Assembly: GCA_963815045.1 (NCBI GenBank)
Contig: CAWFET010000002.1
Location: 1-64,000, forward strand
DNA from: DASUPK01 sp963815045
GTDB taxonomy: Bacteria > Actinomycetota > Thermoleophilia > Solirubrobacterales > 70-9
DNA: 64,000 nucleotides
Direction: 5' to 3'
Each line of letters begins with the position of its first letter. The stretch's first letter is position 1. The position numbers and the translations under genes were made by a program. The notes under the pieces are model-generated. The model worked only from the letters and a program-made list of their open reading frames with translations. It made no database searches and was not told the DNA's origin. Positions 43,309 through 51,509 of this stretch are shown here, in pieces.

Positions 43309-44006
43309 AGAGCGTTTCTCCAAAGGGGCTCGACCTGCAGGAGCGGGTGATCGAGATCAACCGTGTCGCCAAGGTGGTCAAGGGCGGCCGGCGCTTCTCG
43401 TTCACCGCCCTGGTCGCCGTCGGCGACGAGGACTCCGTGGTCGGAATCGGCTACGGCAAGGCCCGCGAGGTCCCGCTGGCGATCCAGAAGGCCGTCGAGG
43501 ACGCCCGCAAGAACCTGATCCGGGTTCCCAAGTACGGCCAGACGATCACCCACCGAGTGATCGGCCGCTTCGGCGCCGGCCACGTCGTCCTGCGCCCGGC
43601 CAGCCCCGGTACCGGCGTGATCGCGGGCGGCGGAGTCCGTGCCGTCCTCGAGCTCGGCGGCGTTCGCGACGTGCTCACCAAGAGCATCGGCACCCAGAAC
43701 CCGATCAACCTGGTCAAGGCGACCATGTCAGGCCTCTCGATGCTGCGCCGGCCGGAGGACGTCGCAAAGCTCCGCGGCATCTCCATCCGCGAGGTGCTCG
43801 GCGTCGGCAACGGCAAGGCCGCCGAGACGACCAACGGCAAGGACGAGGCGCCGGTGACCGCCGAAGCTGTCGCAGCAGAGGTGGAGACGCCCAAGGAAGT
43901 TGAACCGCCCGCAGGCGGCGGCGAGACTGAGGCTGTTGAGGATGCGCCCGCCGCCGCCGAGGACGGTTCTTCTGGTGGCGAAGCCGTCCCAAAGGAGACT
44001 TCGTAG
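43299..44006 (+). CDS. rpsE: 30S ribosomal protein S5 with acidic C-terminal tail
   Basis: S5 lies at the mRNA entry site and affects decoding accuracy. The core (residues 1-168) shows LQERVIEINRVAKVVKGGRRF, GKAREVPLAIQKAVEDA and GVIAGGGVRAVLELGG. Residues 169-235 are an added acidic tail; 198-229 are the 32-residue shared element, aligning gaplessly with that in L3. No Shine-Dalgarno is seen before ATG 43299, and the start may depend on the short frame described at 43261. Confidence 0.95.
   Translation: MAVESVSPKGLDLQERVIEINRVAKVVKGGRRFSFTALVAVGDEDSVVGIGYGKAREVPLAIQKAVEDARKNLIRVPKYGQTITHRVIGRFGAGHVVLRPASPGTGVIAGGGVRAVLELGGVRDVLTKSIGTQNPINLVKATMSGLSMLRRPEDVAKLRGISIREVLGVGNGKAAETTNGKDEAPVTAEAVAAEVETPKEVEPPAGGGETEAVEDAPAAAEDGSSGGEAVPKETS
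43890..43985 (+). repeat. Shared acidic in-frame element, 96-nt copy (in rpsE)
   Basis: This copy encodes 32 residues from PKEVEPPAGG to EDGSSGGEA, the same length as the rplC copy. It contains an inverted repeat, CCGCC-CGCA-GGCGG (about 43906-43919), and its right end (GACGGTTC...GAAGCCGTC) is also a near palindrome. GAA, GTT and TCT codons stand out from the GC-ending usage of the gene core. Confidence 0.7.
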
Positions 44007-44186
44007 ATGCCCGACATCGCCCTCAAGCAGGTCCGCTCCTCCAATGGCGCTTCCGGCGTCCAGCGCGACACGTTGCGCTCATTGAAGCTCGGCAAGATCG
44101 GCAGGGAGGCGAAGCACGCCGACACTCCTCAGCTCCAGGGCATGATCCGCACGGTCAGGCACCTGGTGGAGGTTGAGAATGGCTGA
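44007..44186 (+). CDS. rpmD: 50S ribosomal protein L30
   Basis: This is a 59-residue protein encoded directly after rpsE (TAG then ATG). It reads MPDIALKQVRSSNGASG, then LRSLKLGKIGREA and MIRTVRHLVEVENG, which is the L30 pattern of an N-terminal strand, a central basic helix and a final VRHLV segment. Position between rpsE and rplO is the normal place for rpmD. Its last codons overlap rplO by 8 nt. Confidence 0.95.
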   Translation: MPDIALKQVRSSNGASGVQRDTLRSLKLGKIGREAKHADTPQLQGMIRTVRHLVEVENG

Positions 44187-44670
44187 CGAGCAGAAGGCCG
44201 ACCAGGTCGGCCTGCACACGCTGAAGCCAGCTCCGGGCTCGCGTCATCCCCGCAAGCGGCTCGGTCGCGGCAAGGGCACAGGCCACGGCAAGACCTCCGG
44301 CCGCGGCCACAAGGGCGCGGGCGCCCGCTCGGGCAGCAAGCGCAAGACGGCCTATGAGGGCGGCCAGAACCCGATCCACATGCGGATGCGCAAGCTGCGC
44401 GGCCCGAACAAGAAGATGTCGATGCCCTTCGAGAAGTTCCGGACGCGGACGCAGCCGGTCAACCTCTCCGACCTCGACGCGCGGTTCAAGGCGAACGACG
44501 AGGTCACTCCCGAGTCCCTGCGCGAGTCCGGCCTGGCCAAGCGGCGGGACCCGGTCAAGATTCTCGCCCGAGGCGACATCTCGAAGAAGCTCACTGTGAG
44601 GGCCCACGCGTTCAGCGCCACGGCCAAGGAGAAGATCGAGGCGGCAGGCGGGACCTGCGAACTTATCTAG
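44179..44670 (+). CDS. rplO: 50S ribosomal protein L15
   Basis: L15 is a late-assembly 50S protein. It has 163 residues from ATG 44179, with GGAGG (44168-44172) six bases upstream inside rpmD. The N-terminus has LHTLKPAPGSRHPRKRLGRG and the glycine-rich GKTSGRGHKGAGAR; the C-terminus ends KEKIEAAGGTCELI. secY begins immediately after the stop. Confidence 0.97.
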   Translation: MADEQKADQVGLHTLKPAPGSRHPRKRLGRGKGTGHGKTSGRGHKGAGARSGSKRKTAYEGGQNPIHMRMRKLRGPNKKMSMPFEKFRTRTQPVNLSDLDARFKANDEVTPESLRESGLAKRRDPVKILARGDISKKLTVRAHAFSATAKEKIEAAGGTCELI

Positions 44671-45939
44671 ATGCTCCAGACGATCCTCAACGCCTTCACG
44701 GTCCAGGAGATCCGCAAGAAGCTGATCTTCACCGCGGGGATCCTGGCGCTGTATCGGCTCGGCGCCTACATCCCCTCGCCCGGCGTCGACGCGCAGGCGA
44801 TCAAGGACGGGGTCAACAACGTCGGGGGCTCCAACATCCTCGGCTTCCTCAACCTCTTCTCGGGCGGAAGCCTCTCGCGGCTCTCCCTCTTCGCGCTGGG
44901 GATCATGCCCTACATCACGGCGTCGATCATCCTGCAGCTGCTGACGGTCGTGATGCCCTCTCTGGAGCGGCTCCAGAAGGAGGGTGAGGTCGGGCAGCAG
45001 AAGATCACGCAGTACACGCGCTACCTGACGGTCGTCCTGGCCTTCGCGCAGTCGCTCGGCTTCGTCTTCCTGTTCAGCTCCTCGAGCGTCGGCGGGCAGA
45101 ACGTGATCGGGGAGCGCACCTTCCCGAAGGTCTTCCTGATCGTGGTTACGCTGACGGCGGGGTGCACCGTCCTGATGTGGATGGGAGAGCTGATCACCCA
45201 GCGAGGGATCGGCAACGGGATCTCGCTGATGATCTTCGCCTCGATCGTCTCCCGCATCCCCGAGGGAATCACCAAGTGGTGGAACAACCCCGATCAGGTC
45301 TTCGTCGTGATGATGCCGTTCATCGCGCTGGCCGTGATCGTCGCGATCGTCTTCGTCCAGGAGGGCCAGCGCCGGATCCCGGTGCAGTACGCGAAACGCG
45401 TCGTCGGGCGCCGGATGACATCCGGCGGGTCGACCTACTTACCGCTGCGCGTGAACATGGCCGGCGTGATCCCGGTGATCTTCGCCGCCTCGATCATGGC
45501 CTTCCCGCCGACCATCGGCCAGCTCATCAACACCCCCGCGGCCCTCGACTTCGCGGCGTTCTTCAGCCCGAACAGCTGGCACTACGTGGTGGGCGAGGTC
45601 TTCTTCATCATCATCTTCACCTACTTCTACACGGCGGTCACCTTCAACCCGGTGGACCAGGCCGACAACCTGAAGAAGTACGGCGGGTTCATCCCCGGCG
45701 TCAGACCGGGTCGACCTACCGCCGAATACCTGGACCGGATCCTGTCCAGGCTCACCTTCCCCGGCGCCCTCTACCTGGGCGCGGTCGCGGCGCTGCCGAC
45801 CATCCTGATCTCTCAGACGTCGGCCAACTTCTTCTTCGGCGGGACCTCGATCCTGATCGTCGTCGGCGTGGCTCTCGACACGGTCAAGCAGCTGGAGGCC
45901 CAGCTGATGATGAGAAATTACGAAGGGTTCTTGAAGTAG
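44671..45939 (+). CDS. secY: Preprotein translocase subunit SecY
   Basis: SecY is the ten-helix pore of the Sec export channel in the cytoplasmic membrane. It has 422 residues. The N-terminal IRKKLIFTAGILALYRLGAYIPSPGVD, the plug-region SGGSLSRLSLFALGIMPYITASI and the C5-loop VVGRRMTSGGSTYLPLRVN are conserved. It is the exporter for the secreted proteins in this window. The gene follows rplO with no gap, as in the standard spc operon. Confidence 0.98.
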   Translation: MLQTILNAFTVQEIRKKLIFTAGILALYRLGAYIPSPGVDAQAIKDGVNNVGGSNILGFLNLFSGGSLSRLSLFALGIMPYITASIILQLLTVVMPSLERLQKEGEVGQQKITQYTRYLTVVLAFAQSLGFVFLFSSSSVGGQNVIGERTFPKVFLIVVTLTAGCTVLMWMGELITQRGIGNGISLMIFASIVSRIPEGITKWWNNPDQVFVVMMPFIALAVIVAIVFVQEGQRRIPVQYAKRVVGRRMTSGGSTYLPLRVNMAGVIPVIFAASIMAFPPTIGQLINTPAALDFAAFFSPNSWHYVVGEVFFIIIFTYFYTAVTFNPVDQADNLKKYGGFIPGVRPGRPTAEYLDRILSRLTFPGALYLGAVAALPTILISQTSANFFFGGTSILIVVGVALDTVKQLEAQLMMRNYEGFLK

Positions 45940-45988
45940 GAGCCGGCGAGAGTCACCCGTCCCCGCCGCGGGTACAACCCAAATCCAG

Positions 45989-46672
45989 ATGCCAGAGCTG
46001 AACCTCATTCTCCTCGGCCCGCCCGGCAGCGGGAAGGGGACCCAGGGCGAGCGTCTCCAGGAGGACTTCCGGCTCCCGTACTACGCGACGGGGGACATTC
46101 TGCGAGCCGCCGTCAAGGAGGGCACCGAGGTCGGGAAGCAGGCCAAGGAGTTCATGGACCGCGGAGACCTGGTCCCCGACGGGGTGATCATCGGTGTGAT
46201 CGCGGAGCGCCTCCAGGGCGAGGAGGCCGCCGATGGCTTCATCCTCGATGGCTTCCCGAGGACCGTCCCGCAGGCCGAGGCTCTCGACTCCAAGATGAAG
46301 GAGCTGGGGCGCGACCTCACCGCGGCGATCCTGATCGACGTCCCGGAGGACGAGGTCGTCCGGCGCCTGGGAGGCCGCCGGACCTGTGAGCAGAACCCGA
46401 GCCACATCTACCACGTTGACTTCGACCCTCCGAAGGAGGAGGGCATCTGCGACCTCGACGGCGCGAAGCTGATCGTGCGCGACGACGACAAGCCGGACGT
46501 GATCAAGAACCGCCTCAGCACCTACCGCGAGAAGACCGAGCCGCTGATCTCCTACTACGAAGACCGTGGCATCCTCAACCAGGTGAACGGCGCACAGTCG
46601 CCGGACGAGGTTGAGGAGAGCATCCACGGAATCCTCGCGACGCTTCGCCGCGAGGAAGAGGAGGGGATGTGA
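45989..46672 (+). CDS. adk: Adenylate kinase
   Basis: Adenylate kinase interconverts ATP + AMP and 2 ADP. It has 227 residues. The P-loop GPPGSGKGTQ (residues 9-18), AMP-site YYATGDILRAAV and DGFPRT are intact. In the LID (residues about 128-155) the zinc-type pattern is incomplete: the first pair reads CEQN instead of CxxC and the second reads CDLD, so zinc binding is doubtful. A C-terminal extension of about 10 residues is Glu-rich. map starts 8 bp downstream. Confidence 0.97.
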   Translation: MPELNLILLGPPGSGKGTQGERLQEDFRLPYYATGDILRAAVKEGTEVGKQAKEFMDRGDLVPDGVIIGVIAERLQGEEAADGFILDGFPRTVPQAEALDSKMKELGRDLTAAILIDVPEDEVVRRLGGRRTCEQNPSHIYHVDFDPPKEEGICDLDGAKLIVRDDDKPDVIKNRLSTYREKTEPLISYYEDRGILNQVNGAQSPDEVEESIHGILATLRREEEEGM

Positions 46673-46679
46673 GCCGGAC

Positions 46680-47447
46680 ATGTATCGCGGCATGATCATC
46701 CGCAAGACCTCCGAGCAGATCGACGCCATGGCGGAGGCCGGCAAGATCCAGGCTCGCTGCCTGCGCATGCTTCGCTCCAAGGCACGTCCCGGCGTCACCA
46801 CCAAGGAGCTCGACGAGGCCGCCGAGAAGTTCATCCGCTCCCAGGGAGCGGTTCCCTCTTTCAAGGGATACCGGGGCTTCCCGGGCTCGATCTGCACGTC
46901 CCCGAACTCGATGGTCGTCCACGGCATCCCGGGGCCCTACGAGCTGCGCCGCGGCGACATCCTCTCGATCGACGTCGGGGTCACCTATGAAGGCTGGGTG
47001 GCGGACGCGGCCTTCACCATGCCGATCGGCGAGACCCCCGAGGGCGCTGAGCCGCTCCTCACCACCACCAAGGACGCACTCTTCGAGGGCATAGCGCAGG
47101 CTGTGAGGGGAAACCACCTCAGTGACATCTCGCATGCGGTCCAGCAGCGCGTGGAGCGCGACGGCCTCTCCATCATCCGCACGCTCGTCGGTCACGGAAT
47201 CGGGCGTGACATGCACGAGGACCCGCAGATCCCGAACTTCGGGGATCCCGGCAAGGGCCCCGAGCTCGAGATCGGCATGGTCCTCGCGATCGAGCCGATG
47301 GTGAACGCAGGAGGCGCCGACGTCCGCATGGGATCGGACGGCTGGGCCGTCTACTCAGCCGATGACTCACTGGCCGCGCACTTCGAGTTCACGGTCGCGA
47401 TCACCGAGGACGGCCCACGCGTCCTCACCCCCTGGCACCTGGAGTAG
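46680..47447 (+). CDS. map: Methionine aminopeptidase, type I
   Basis: This enzyme removes the initiator Met from nascent proteins. It has 255 residues from ATG 46680; an upstream part of the frame is a shadow of adk. The five metal ligands are visible: Asp in DVGVTYEGWVADAAF (two), His in GHGIGRDMHEDP, Glu in AIEPMVN and Glu in HFEFTVAITEDG. It ends the S10-spc run. infA, which often follows map, is absent here. Confidence 0.97.
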   Translation: MYRGMIIRKTSEQIDAMAEAGKIQARCLRMLRSKARPGVTTKELDEAAEKFIRSQGAVPSFKGYRGFPGSICTSPNSMVVHGIPGPYELRRGDILSIDVGVTYEGWVADAAFTMPIGETPEGAEPLLTTTKDALFEGIAQAVRGNHLSDISHAVQQRVERDGLSIIRTLVGHGIGRDMHEDPQIPNFGDPGKGPELEIGMVLAIEPMVNAGGADVRMGSDGWAVYSADDSLAAHFEFTVAITEDGPRVLTPWHLE

Positions 47448-47506
47448 GGGTCCAAGGGCAGCAGGTTTTCGGGCGGAGGCAAGGTCGCTCTCTAGCATCA
47501 GCGTTC

Positions 47507-48901
47507 GTGAAGCAACGGGCGTGGGACAACTTCCTCAGCCCTCGGCCGGCCAGTGCCGAGGAGCCGATGCTGCCGCGGGTCATCGGCGTGCTCTACGCGG
47601 CCGCCGGCATTCTCGGGCTGGTCTCGATCGTTCTGCCCCATCCGGCGGGCAGCGACGAGACCGGGCTCGCGTTGAACGCGATCGCCGCGATTCTCTTCGG
47701 GGCGCTCTTCTTCGCCTTCGCAGCCTCGGTGCCGCGCTGGCTCACGCAGGTCTCGGTCGCCCTCGGCTCGGTGATGATCGCCCTCGCGGTCTACTTCAGC
47801 GGCGCGGCGGGGGTCTTCTCGAGCATGTTCGTCTGGATTGCCGCCTTCACTGCGCTGTTCCTGTCGCAGCGGGCGACGTTTCTCCAGCTCAGCTGGCTCC
47901 TCGTCTGCTACACGGTCGCCCTCCTCAATGTCAATGACTCCACCGGCTATTCGCCCCTGACGCGGATCCTGCTCACGGGGCTCGGGCTCTTTGCGATCGC
48001 CGGCCTGACGTCCTGGCTGGTCCGGCGGCGCAAGCGCGCCGAGGAGCGCACGCGGCAGTTCTTCGACCTCTCGCGGGACATGCTCTGCACGACCAACGCC
48101 GACGGATACCTGCTGGAGCTCAACGAAGCCTGGACCACAACCTTGGGCTACTCGCCCGAGGAGCTCCGCTCCCGACCGTACGCCGAGCTGATTCACCCGG
48201 ACGACCGCGACAAGGTGCGGAGCGAGATGGCGCGGGCATTCGAGGCGCACCCGGCGATGTTCGACTGTCGCCTCCGCGCTGAGGACGGTGAGTGGCGATG
48301 GCTGCTCTGGAGCGCGTCCTTCAGCAGGGAGACCGGCCTGGTATTCGCTCGGGCCACAGACATCACGGTCGCCAAGCAGCTGGCCGACCAGCGAGAGGCC
48401 CTGGTCGAGGAGCTGGACTCGATCGCCCGGACCGACCCGCTGACCGGGATCCCGAACCGGCGCTGGCTCGACGCCGAGATCGAGCGAGAGATGGCGAGGT
48501 CGAGCCGCGATGAACGGACGCTCGGCCTCGCGATGCTGGACCTCGATCGCTTCAAGCAGTACAACGACCAGCACGGCCACCCGGCCGGCGACCAGCTGCT
48601 GAAGGACGCCGTCGAGGCCTGGCGCGCGAAGCTACGCACGAGCGACTTCCTGGCGCGCTACGGCGGGGAGGAGTTCGTGGTCCTGGTCCCGGAGTCCACG
48701 CCGGCTGAGGCCGAGGAGCAGCTGAACCGGCTGCGCGCCGCGACGCCCGAGGCCATCACCTGCTCGGCGGGAGTGGCGTTCTGGGACGGGCACGAGGACG
48801 CCTCCGCGCTGATCGCGCGGGCCGATACGGCTCTCTACGCCGCCAAGGAGTCCGGCCGCGACCGGACGGTGATCCTCGAGGTCAGCGAGCAGTCGCTCTG
48901 A
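47507..48901 (+). CDS. Membrane diguanylate cyclase (6 TM, PAS, GGDEF)
   Basis: This is a 464-residue protein from a GTG start. Six hydrophobic helices span residues about 22-168. A PAS domain follows (FFDLSRDMLCTTNADGYLLELN; IHPDDRDKV). The GGDEF domain begins near DPLTGIPNRRWLD and has the active signature GGEEF. RTSD lies five residues before it, matching the inhibitory I-site, so product feedback is expected. It should make c-di-GMP from two GTP. It sits between map and rpmJ, interrupting the usual ribosomal order. Confidence 0.92.
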   Translation: MKQRAWDNFLSPRPASAEEPMLPRVIGVLYAAAGILGLVSIVLPHPAGSDETGLALNAIAAILFGALFFAFAASVPRWLTQVSVALGSVMIALAVYFSGAAGVFSSMFVWIAAFTALFLSQRATFLQLSWLLVCYTVALLNVNDSTGYSPLTRILLTGLGLFAIAGLTSWLVRRRKRAEERTRQFFDLSRDMLCTTNADGYLLELNEAWTTTLGYSPEELRSRPYAELIHPDDRDKVRSEMARAFEAHPAMFDCRLRAEDGEWRWLLWSASFSRETGLVFARATDITVAKQLADQREALVEELDSIARTDPLTGIPNRRWLDAEIEREMARSSRDERTLGLAMLDLDRFKQYNDQHGHPAGDQLLKDAVEAWRAKLRTSDFLARYGGEEFVVLVPESTPAEAEEQLNRLRAATPEAITCSAGVAFWDGHEDASALIARADTALYAAKESGRDRTVILEVSEQSL

Positions 48902-48904
48902 CCA

Positions 48905-49666
48905 TCAGCCCCCGATGATCTTCGCCTTCTGCGCGGCGAACTCCTCGTCCGTCAGCGCGCCGCTGGCGTGCAGCTGGGCCAGCTTCTCGAGCTGCGCGGT
49001 AGAGTCGCCGCCGCCCGCTGCCGGCTGACCGGGCATCTGGCCCATCTGCTGGATCGGCATGCCGCCGATCTGGACGTTCGGCATCGCCGGCGAATCGCCG
49101 ATGAGCTCCTTCGCGACCGCCTCGCTCGCCTCGTCCTTGGCGATCTGGAAGTTCGTCGGCTGCCCAGAAGCGCCGGCCTGAGCCTGCATCTGCGCGGCGG
49201 CGGCCAGGTACTTGTTCTTGGACCCGTCCAGAGGCAGGTAGAGGGTGATCACCTGGCGATCCTCAGGAGTTCCCGAGATGCCGCCCACCACCTGCGAAGC
49301 GCTCATGCTCGTTCTGACCTCATCGCGGTTCCACGTCTTCAGCACCTTGCCCGCCTTGAGACTGCCCTTCTTGTCCTTCTCCTCGAGGGCGTGAATCTGG
49401 TTCGAGGTCACGGCGAGAATGAAGTTCTCAGGCAAGCCGGCGCCGCGGAGACCCTTCGCCATTCCTCCGACGCTGGGCATCATCCCCTCGCCGAGCTTCG
49501 TGCCGAACTTGGCCATTCCGCGGGTGGCGCCGCCCATCCCGGCGGCCTTCAGCTGCTGGTCCTGCGTGACCTGCTCCATATGACATGCCGCTACAACCGA
49601 GTCGTTCAGCACCTCAGTGGCGACGCTGACCGCCTGCTCGTTGACCTGCTCAGCCGACAAGCTCAT
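48905..49666 (-). CDS. SHOCT-domain protein of unknown function
   Basis: This is a 253-residue protein. The last 30 residues (LEKLAQLHASGALTDEEFAAQKAKII) are a SHOCT domain, a short helical module often at protein C-termini. The N-terminal part (residues 1-125) has Gly/Met-rich segments and a beta-rich region like pleckstrin-type regulators; the middle is Met/Gln/Pro-rich. GAGGAGAAGGAG precedes the start. It is convergent with the GGDEF gene with a 3-bp gap and divergent from rpmJ. Confidence 0.8.
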   Translation of the reverse strand: MSLSAEQVNEQAVSVATEVLNDSVVAACHMEQVTQDQQLKAAGMGGATRGMAKFGTKLGEGMMPSVGGMAKGLRGAGLPENFILAVTSNQIHALEEKDKKGSLKAGKVLKTWNRDEVRTSMSASQVVGGISGTPEDRQVITLYLPLDGSKNKYLAAAAQMQAQAGASGQPTNFQIAKDEASEAVAKELIGDSPAMPNVQIGGMPIQQMGQMPGQPAAGGGDSTAQLEKLAQLHASGALTDEEFAAQKAKIIGG

Positions 49667-49850
49667 CTCTGCTCCTTCTCCTCAATTGTTGCCCGGAAAC
49701 TGCTCCCTGATTCGTACTCTATCCACGGTCCGGGAGGCCGGGCAAGCTGCCCCGGCCCTGATCAAATGGTCGAGTCCAGGGGCGTGGAGAACTGCCCTTG
49801 GCCAGGCACGACCCAGGCACGCACGCTGCTATCCTTTCGCAGGTCGGTTC

Positions 49851-49874
49851 ACGCCTGGCGTGGCCGGCGTTTTT
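49851..49874 (+). terminator. Attenuator-like hairpin with T5 before rpmJ
   Basis: ACGCC (49851-49855) pairs with GGCGT (49866-49870) just ahead of TTTTT. A competing pairing, GGCGTG (49857-49862) with CACGCC (49875-49880), would open it. The upstream gene is divergent, so there is no plus-strand gene for it to end. The stems are short. Confidence 0.35.
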
Positions 49875-49948
49875 CACGCCTGTAGGCCCGACTCCTGGGG
49901 CCCGCGGGCTCACTCCCAGTCCGATACGACCCCATTGAGAGAAGGGGA

Positions 49949-50062
49949 ATGAAGGTCCGAGCGTCTGTAAAGCCGATGTGTGAGAAGTGCAAGGTGATCC
50001 GCCGTGGCGGAGCCGTTCTCGTGATCTGCCCGAACCCCCGCCACAAGCAGAGGCAGGGCTAG
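49949..50062 (+). CDS. rpmJ: 50S ribosomal protein L36, zinc form
   Basis: L36 is the smallest 50S protein, 37 residues here. It reads MKVRASVKPMCEKCKVIRR and ends RHKQRQG, with the zinc ligands CEKC and C...H (CPNPRHK). It is too short for most gene tables but unmistakable. GAAGGGG lies before the ATG. rpsM starts right after the stop. It is the first gene of the alpha operon here, with no infA upstream. Confidence 0.98.
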   Translation: MKVRASVKPMCEKCKVIRRGGAVLVICPNPRHKQRQG

Positions 50063-50446
50063 ATGGCGCGGATCGCGGGAGTCAACCTCCCCCTCAACAA
50101 GCGGGCCGAGATCGGCCTCACCTATGTCTTCGGCGTCGGCCGGTCGACGGCCAACGAGATCCTCAAGGAGACCGGGGTCGACCCGAACACCCAGGTCAAG
50201 GATCTGACAGAGGACGAGATCATCAAGCTTCGCGACGCGGTCGAGAACCACGAGGTGGAGGGCGATCTGCGTCGGGAGCGCTCCCAGAACATCAAGCGCC
50301 TTCAGGAGATCGGCTCCTACCGGGGGCTCCGCCATCGCCGCGGGTTGCCGGTTCGGGGTCAGCGCACCAAGACCAATGCGCGCGGCCGCAAGGGCCCGCG
50401 CCGGATGAGCATTGCGGGCCGCAAGAAGGCTCCGCAGCCCAAGTGA
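50063..50446 (+). CDS. rpsM: 30S ribosomal protein S13
   Basis: S13 contacts both the P-site tRNA and the 50S. It has 127 residues beginning MARIAGVNLPLNKRAEIGL, with the GVGRSTANEIL helix-two-turn-helix and the basic end LPVRGQRTKTNARGRKGPR. It starts directly after rpmJ. It is followed by rpsK after 20 bp that contain its ribosome site. Confidence 0.98.
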   Translation: MARIAGVNLPLNKRAEIGLTYVFGVGRSTANEILKETGVDPNTQVKDLTEDEIIKLRDAVENHEVEGDLRRERSQNIKRLQEIGSYRGLRHRRGLPVRGQRTKTNARGRKGPRRMSIAGRKKAPQPK

Positions 50447-50466
50447 GCCACGGAGGAATTCGCTAG

Positions 50467-50862
50467 ATGCCACCAGCTCCGAAGAAGGGTCGCTCGCGCC
50501 GCAAGGTCCGCAAGAACGTCACCTACGGCCAGGCCCACATCAAGACTTCGTTCAACAACACGATCGTCACTCTGACCGACCCCGAGGGGAATGTGCTCGC
50601 CTGGGAGTCCGCCGGTTCCGCCGGCTTCAAGGGCTCCCGGAAGTCGACTCCGTTCGCGGCTCAGGTGACCGCCGACGCGGCCGCCAAGAAGGGCATGGAG
50701 CACGGCCTCGAGAAGGTCGAGGTGTTCGCCAAGGGCGCCGGCTCCGGCCGCGAGACCGCGATTCGGTCTCTGCAGGCCGCCGGGCTTGACGTGACGACCG
50801 TCAAGGACGTGACGCCGCAGGCCCACAACGGGTGCCGCCCCCGCAAGCGGAGGCGCGTCTGA
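50467..50862 (+). CDS. rpsK: 30S ribosomal protein S11
   Basis: S11 is a platform protein near the E site. It has 131 residues with GQAHIKTSFNNTIVTLTD, SRKSTPFAAQVTAD and the end DVTPQAHNGCRPRKRRRV, all typical. GGAGGAA sits upstream of the ATG. The stop overlaps the rpsD ATG (TGATG). Confidence 0.98.
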   Translation: MPPAPKKGRSRRKVRKNVTYGQAHIKTSFNNTIVTLTDPEGNVLAWESAGSAGFKGSRKSTPFAAQVTADAAAKKGMEHGLEKVEVFAKGAGSGRETAIRSLQAAGLDVTTVKDVTPQAHNGCRPRKRRRV

Positions 50863-51482
50863 TGGCCCGCGACACAGGAGCACAGTGCAAGCAGTGCCGC
50901 CGCGAGGGACAGAAGCTGTTCCTCAAGGGCTCGCGCTGCTTCACCGACAAGTGCGGCGTCGAGCGTCGCTCCTATCCGCCGGGAGAGCACGGCCGCGGCC
51001 GTATGCGCCAGTCCGAGTACCGGAATCAGCTGCGCGAGAAGCAGAAGGCCAAGCGGTACTACCAGGTGCTCGAGAAGCAGTTCGCGAGCTATTACGACAA
51101 GGCCAGTCGCCAGGACGGCGTCACCGGCGAGAACCTGCTGCGGCTGCTCGAGTGTCGCCTGGACAATGTCCTGGTGCGCCTCGGGTTCGCGGCCTCTCGC
51201 CGCCAGGCCCGCCAGCTGATCGGCCACGGCCACTGGACGGTGAACGGCCGCCGCGTCGACATCCCGAGCTACCAGGTGAAGCCCGACGACGTGATCACGA
51301 TCAAGCCCAACAGCGCCTCGACCGAGACGGTTCGGGACGCGACGGAGCTCACGTCGGGCGTACCGGCCTGGCTGCAGGCCGATCACGACTCGCTTAACGC
51401 CAAGGTGCTGAGGCTGCCTGAGAGAAGCGAGATCTCAGCCCCCGTCGAGGAACAGCTCATCGTCGAGCTGTACTCGAAGTAA
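50862..51482 (+). CDS. rpsD: 30S ribosomal protein S4, zinc form
   Basis: S4 is an early 30S assembly protein and a translational regulator of this operon in E. coli. It has 206 residues from ATG 50862; an upstream extension of the frame is shadow text. The N-terminal Cys cluster (CKQC then CFTDKC) marks the zinc-binding form. The S4 RNA-binding domain has RLDNVLVRLGFAASRRQARQLI. It is followed by rpoA after 27 bp. Confidence 0.97.
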   Translation: MARDTGAQCKQCRREGQKLFLKGSRCFTDKCGVERRSYPPGEHGRGRMRQSEYRNQLREKQKAKRYYQVLEKQFASYYDKASRQDGVTGENLLRLLECRLDNVLVRLGFAASRRQARQLIGHGHWTVNGRRVDIPSYQVKPDDVITIKPNSASTETVRDATELTSGVPAWLQADHDSLNAKVLRLPERSEISAPVEEQLIVELYSK

Positions 51483-51509
51483 CCCCCCAGAGAAGGAAGT
51501 AGATACCTG

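Noticed and set aside
47447..49948. A hidden infA gene
   Set aside because: No frame in the interval encodes an IF-1-like OB-fold protein of about 72 residues.
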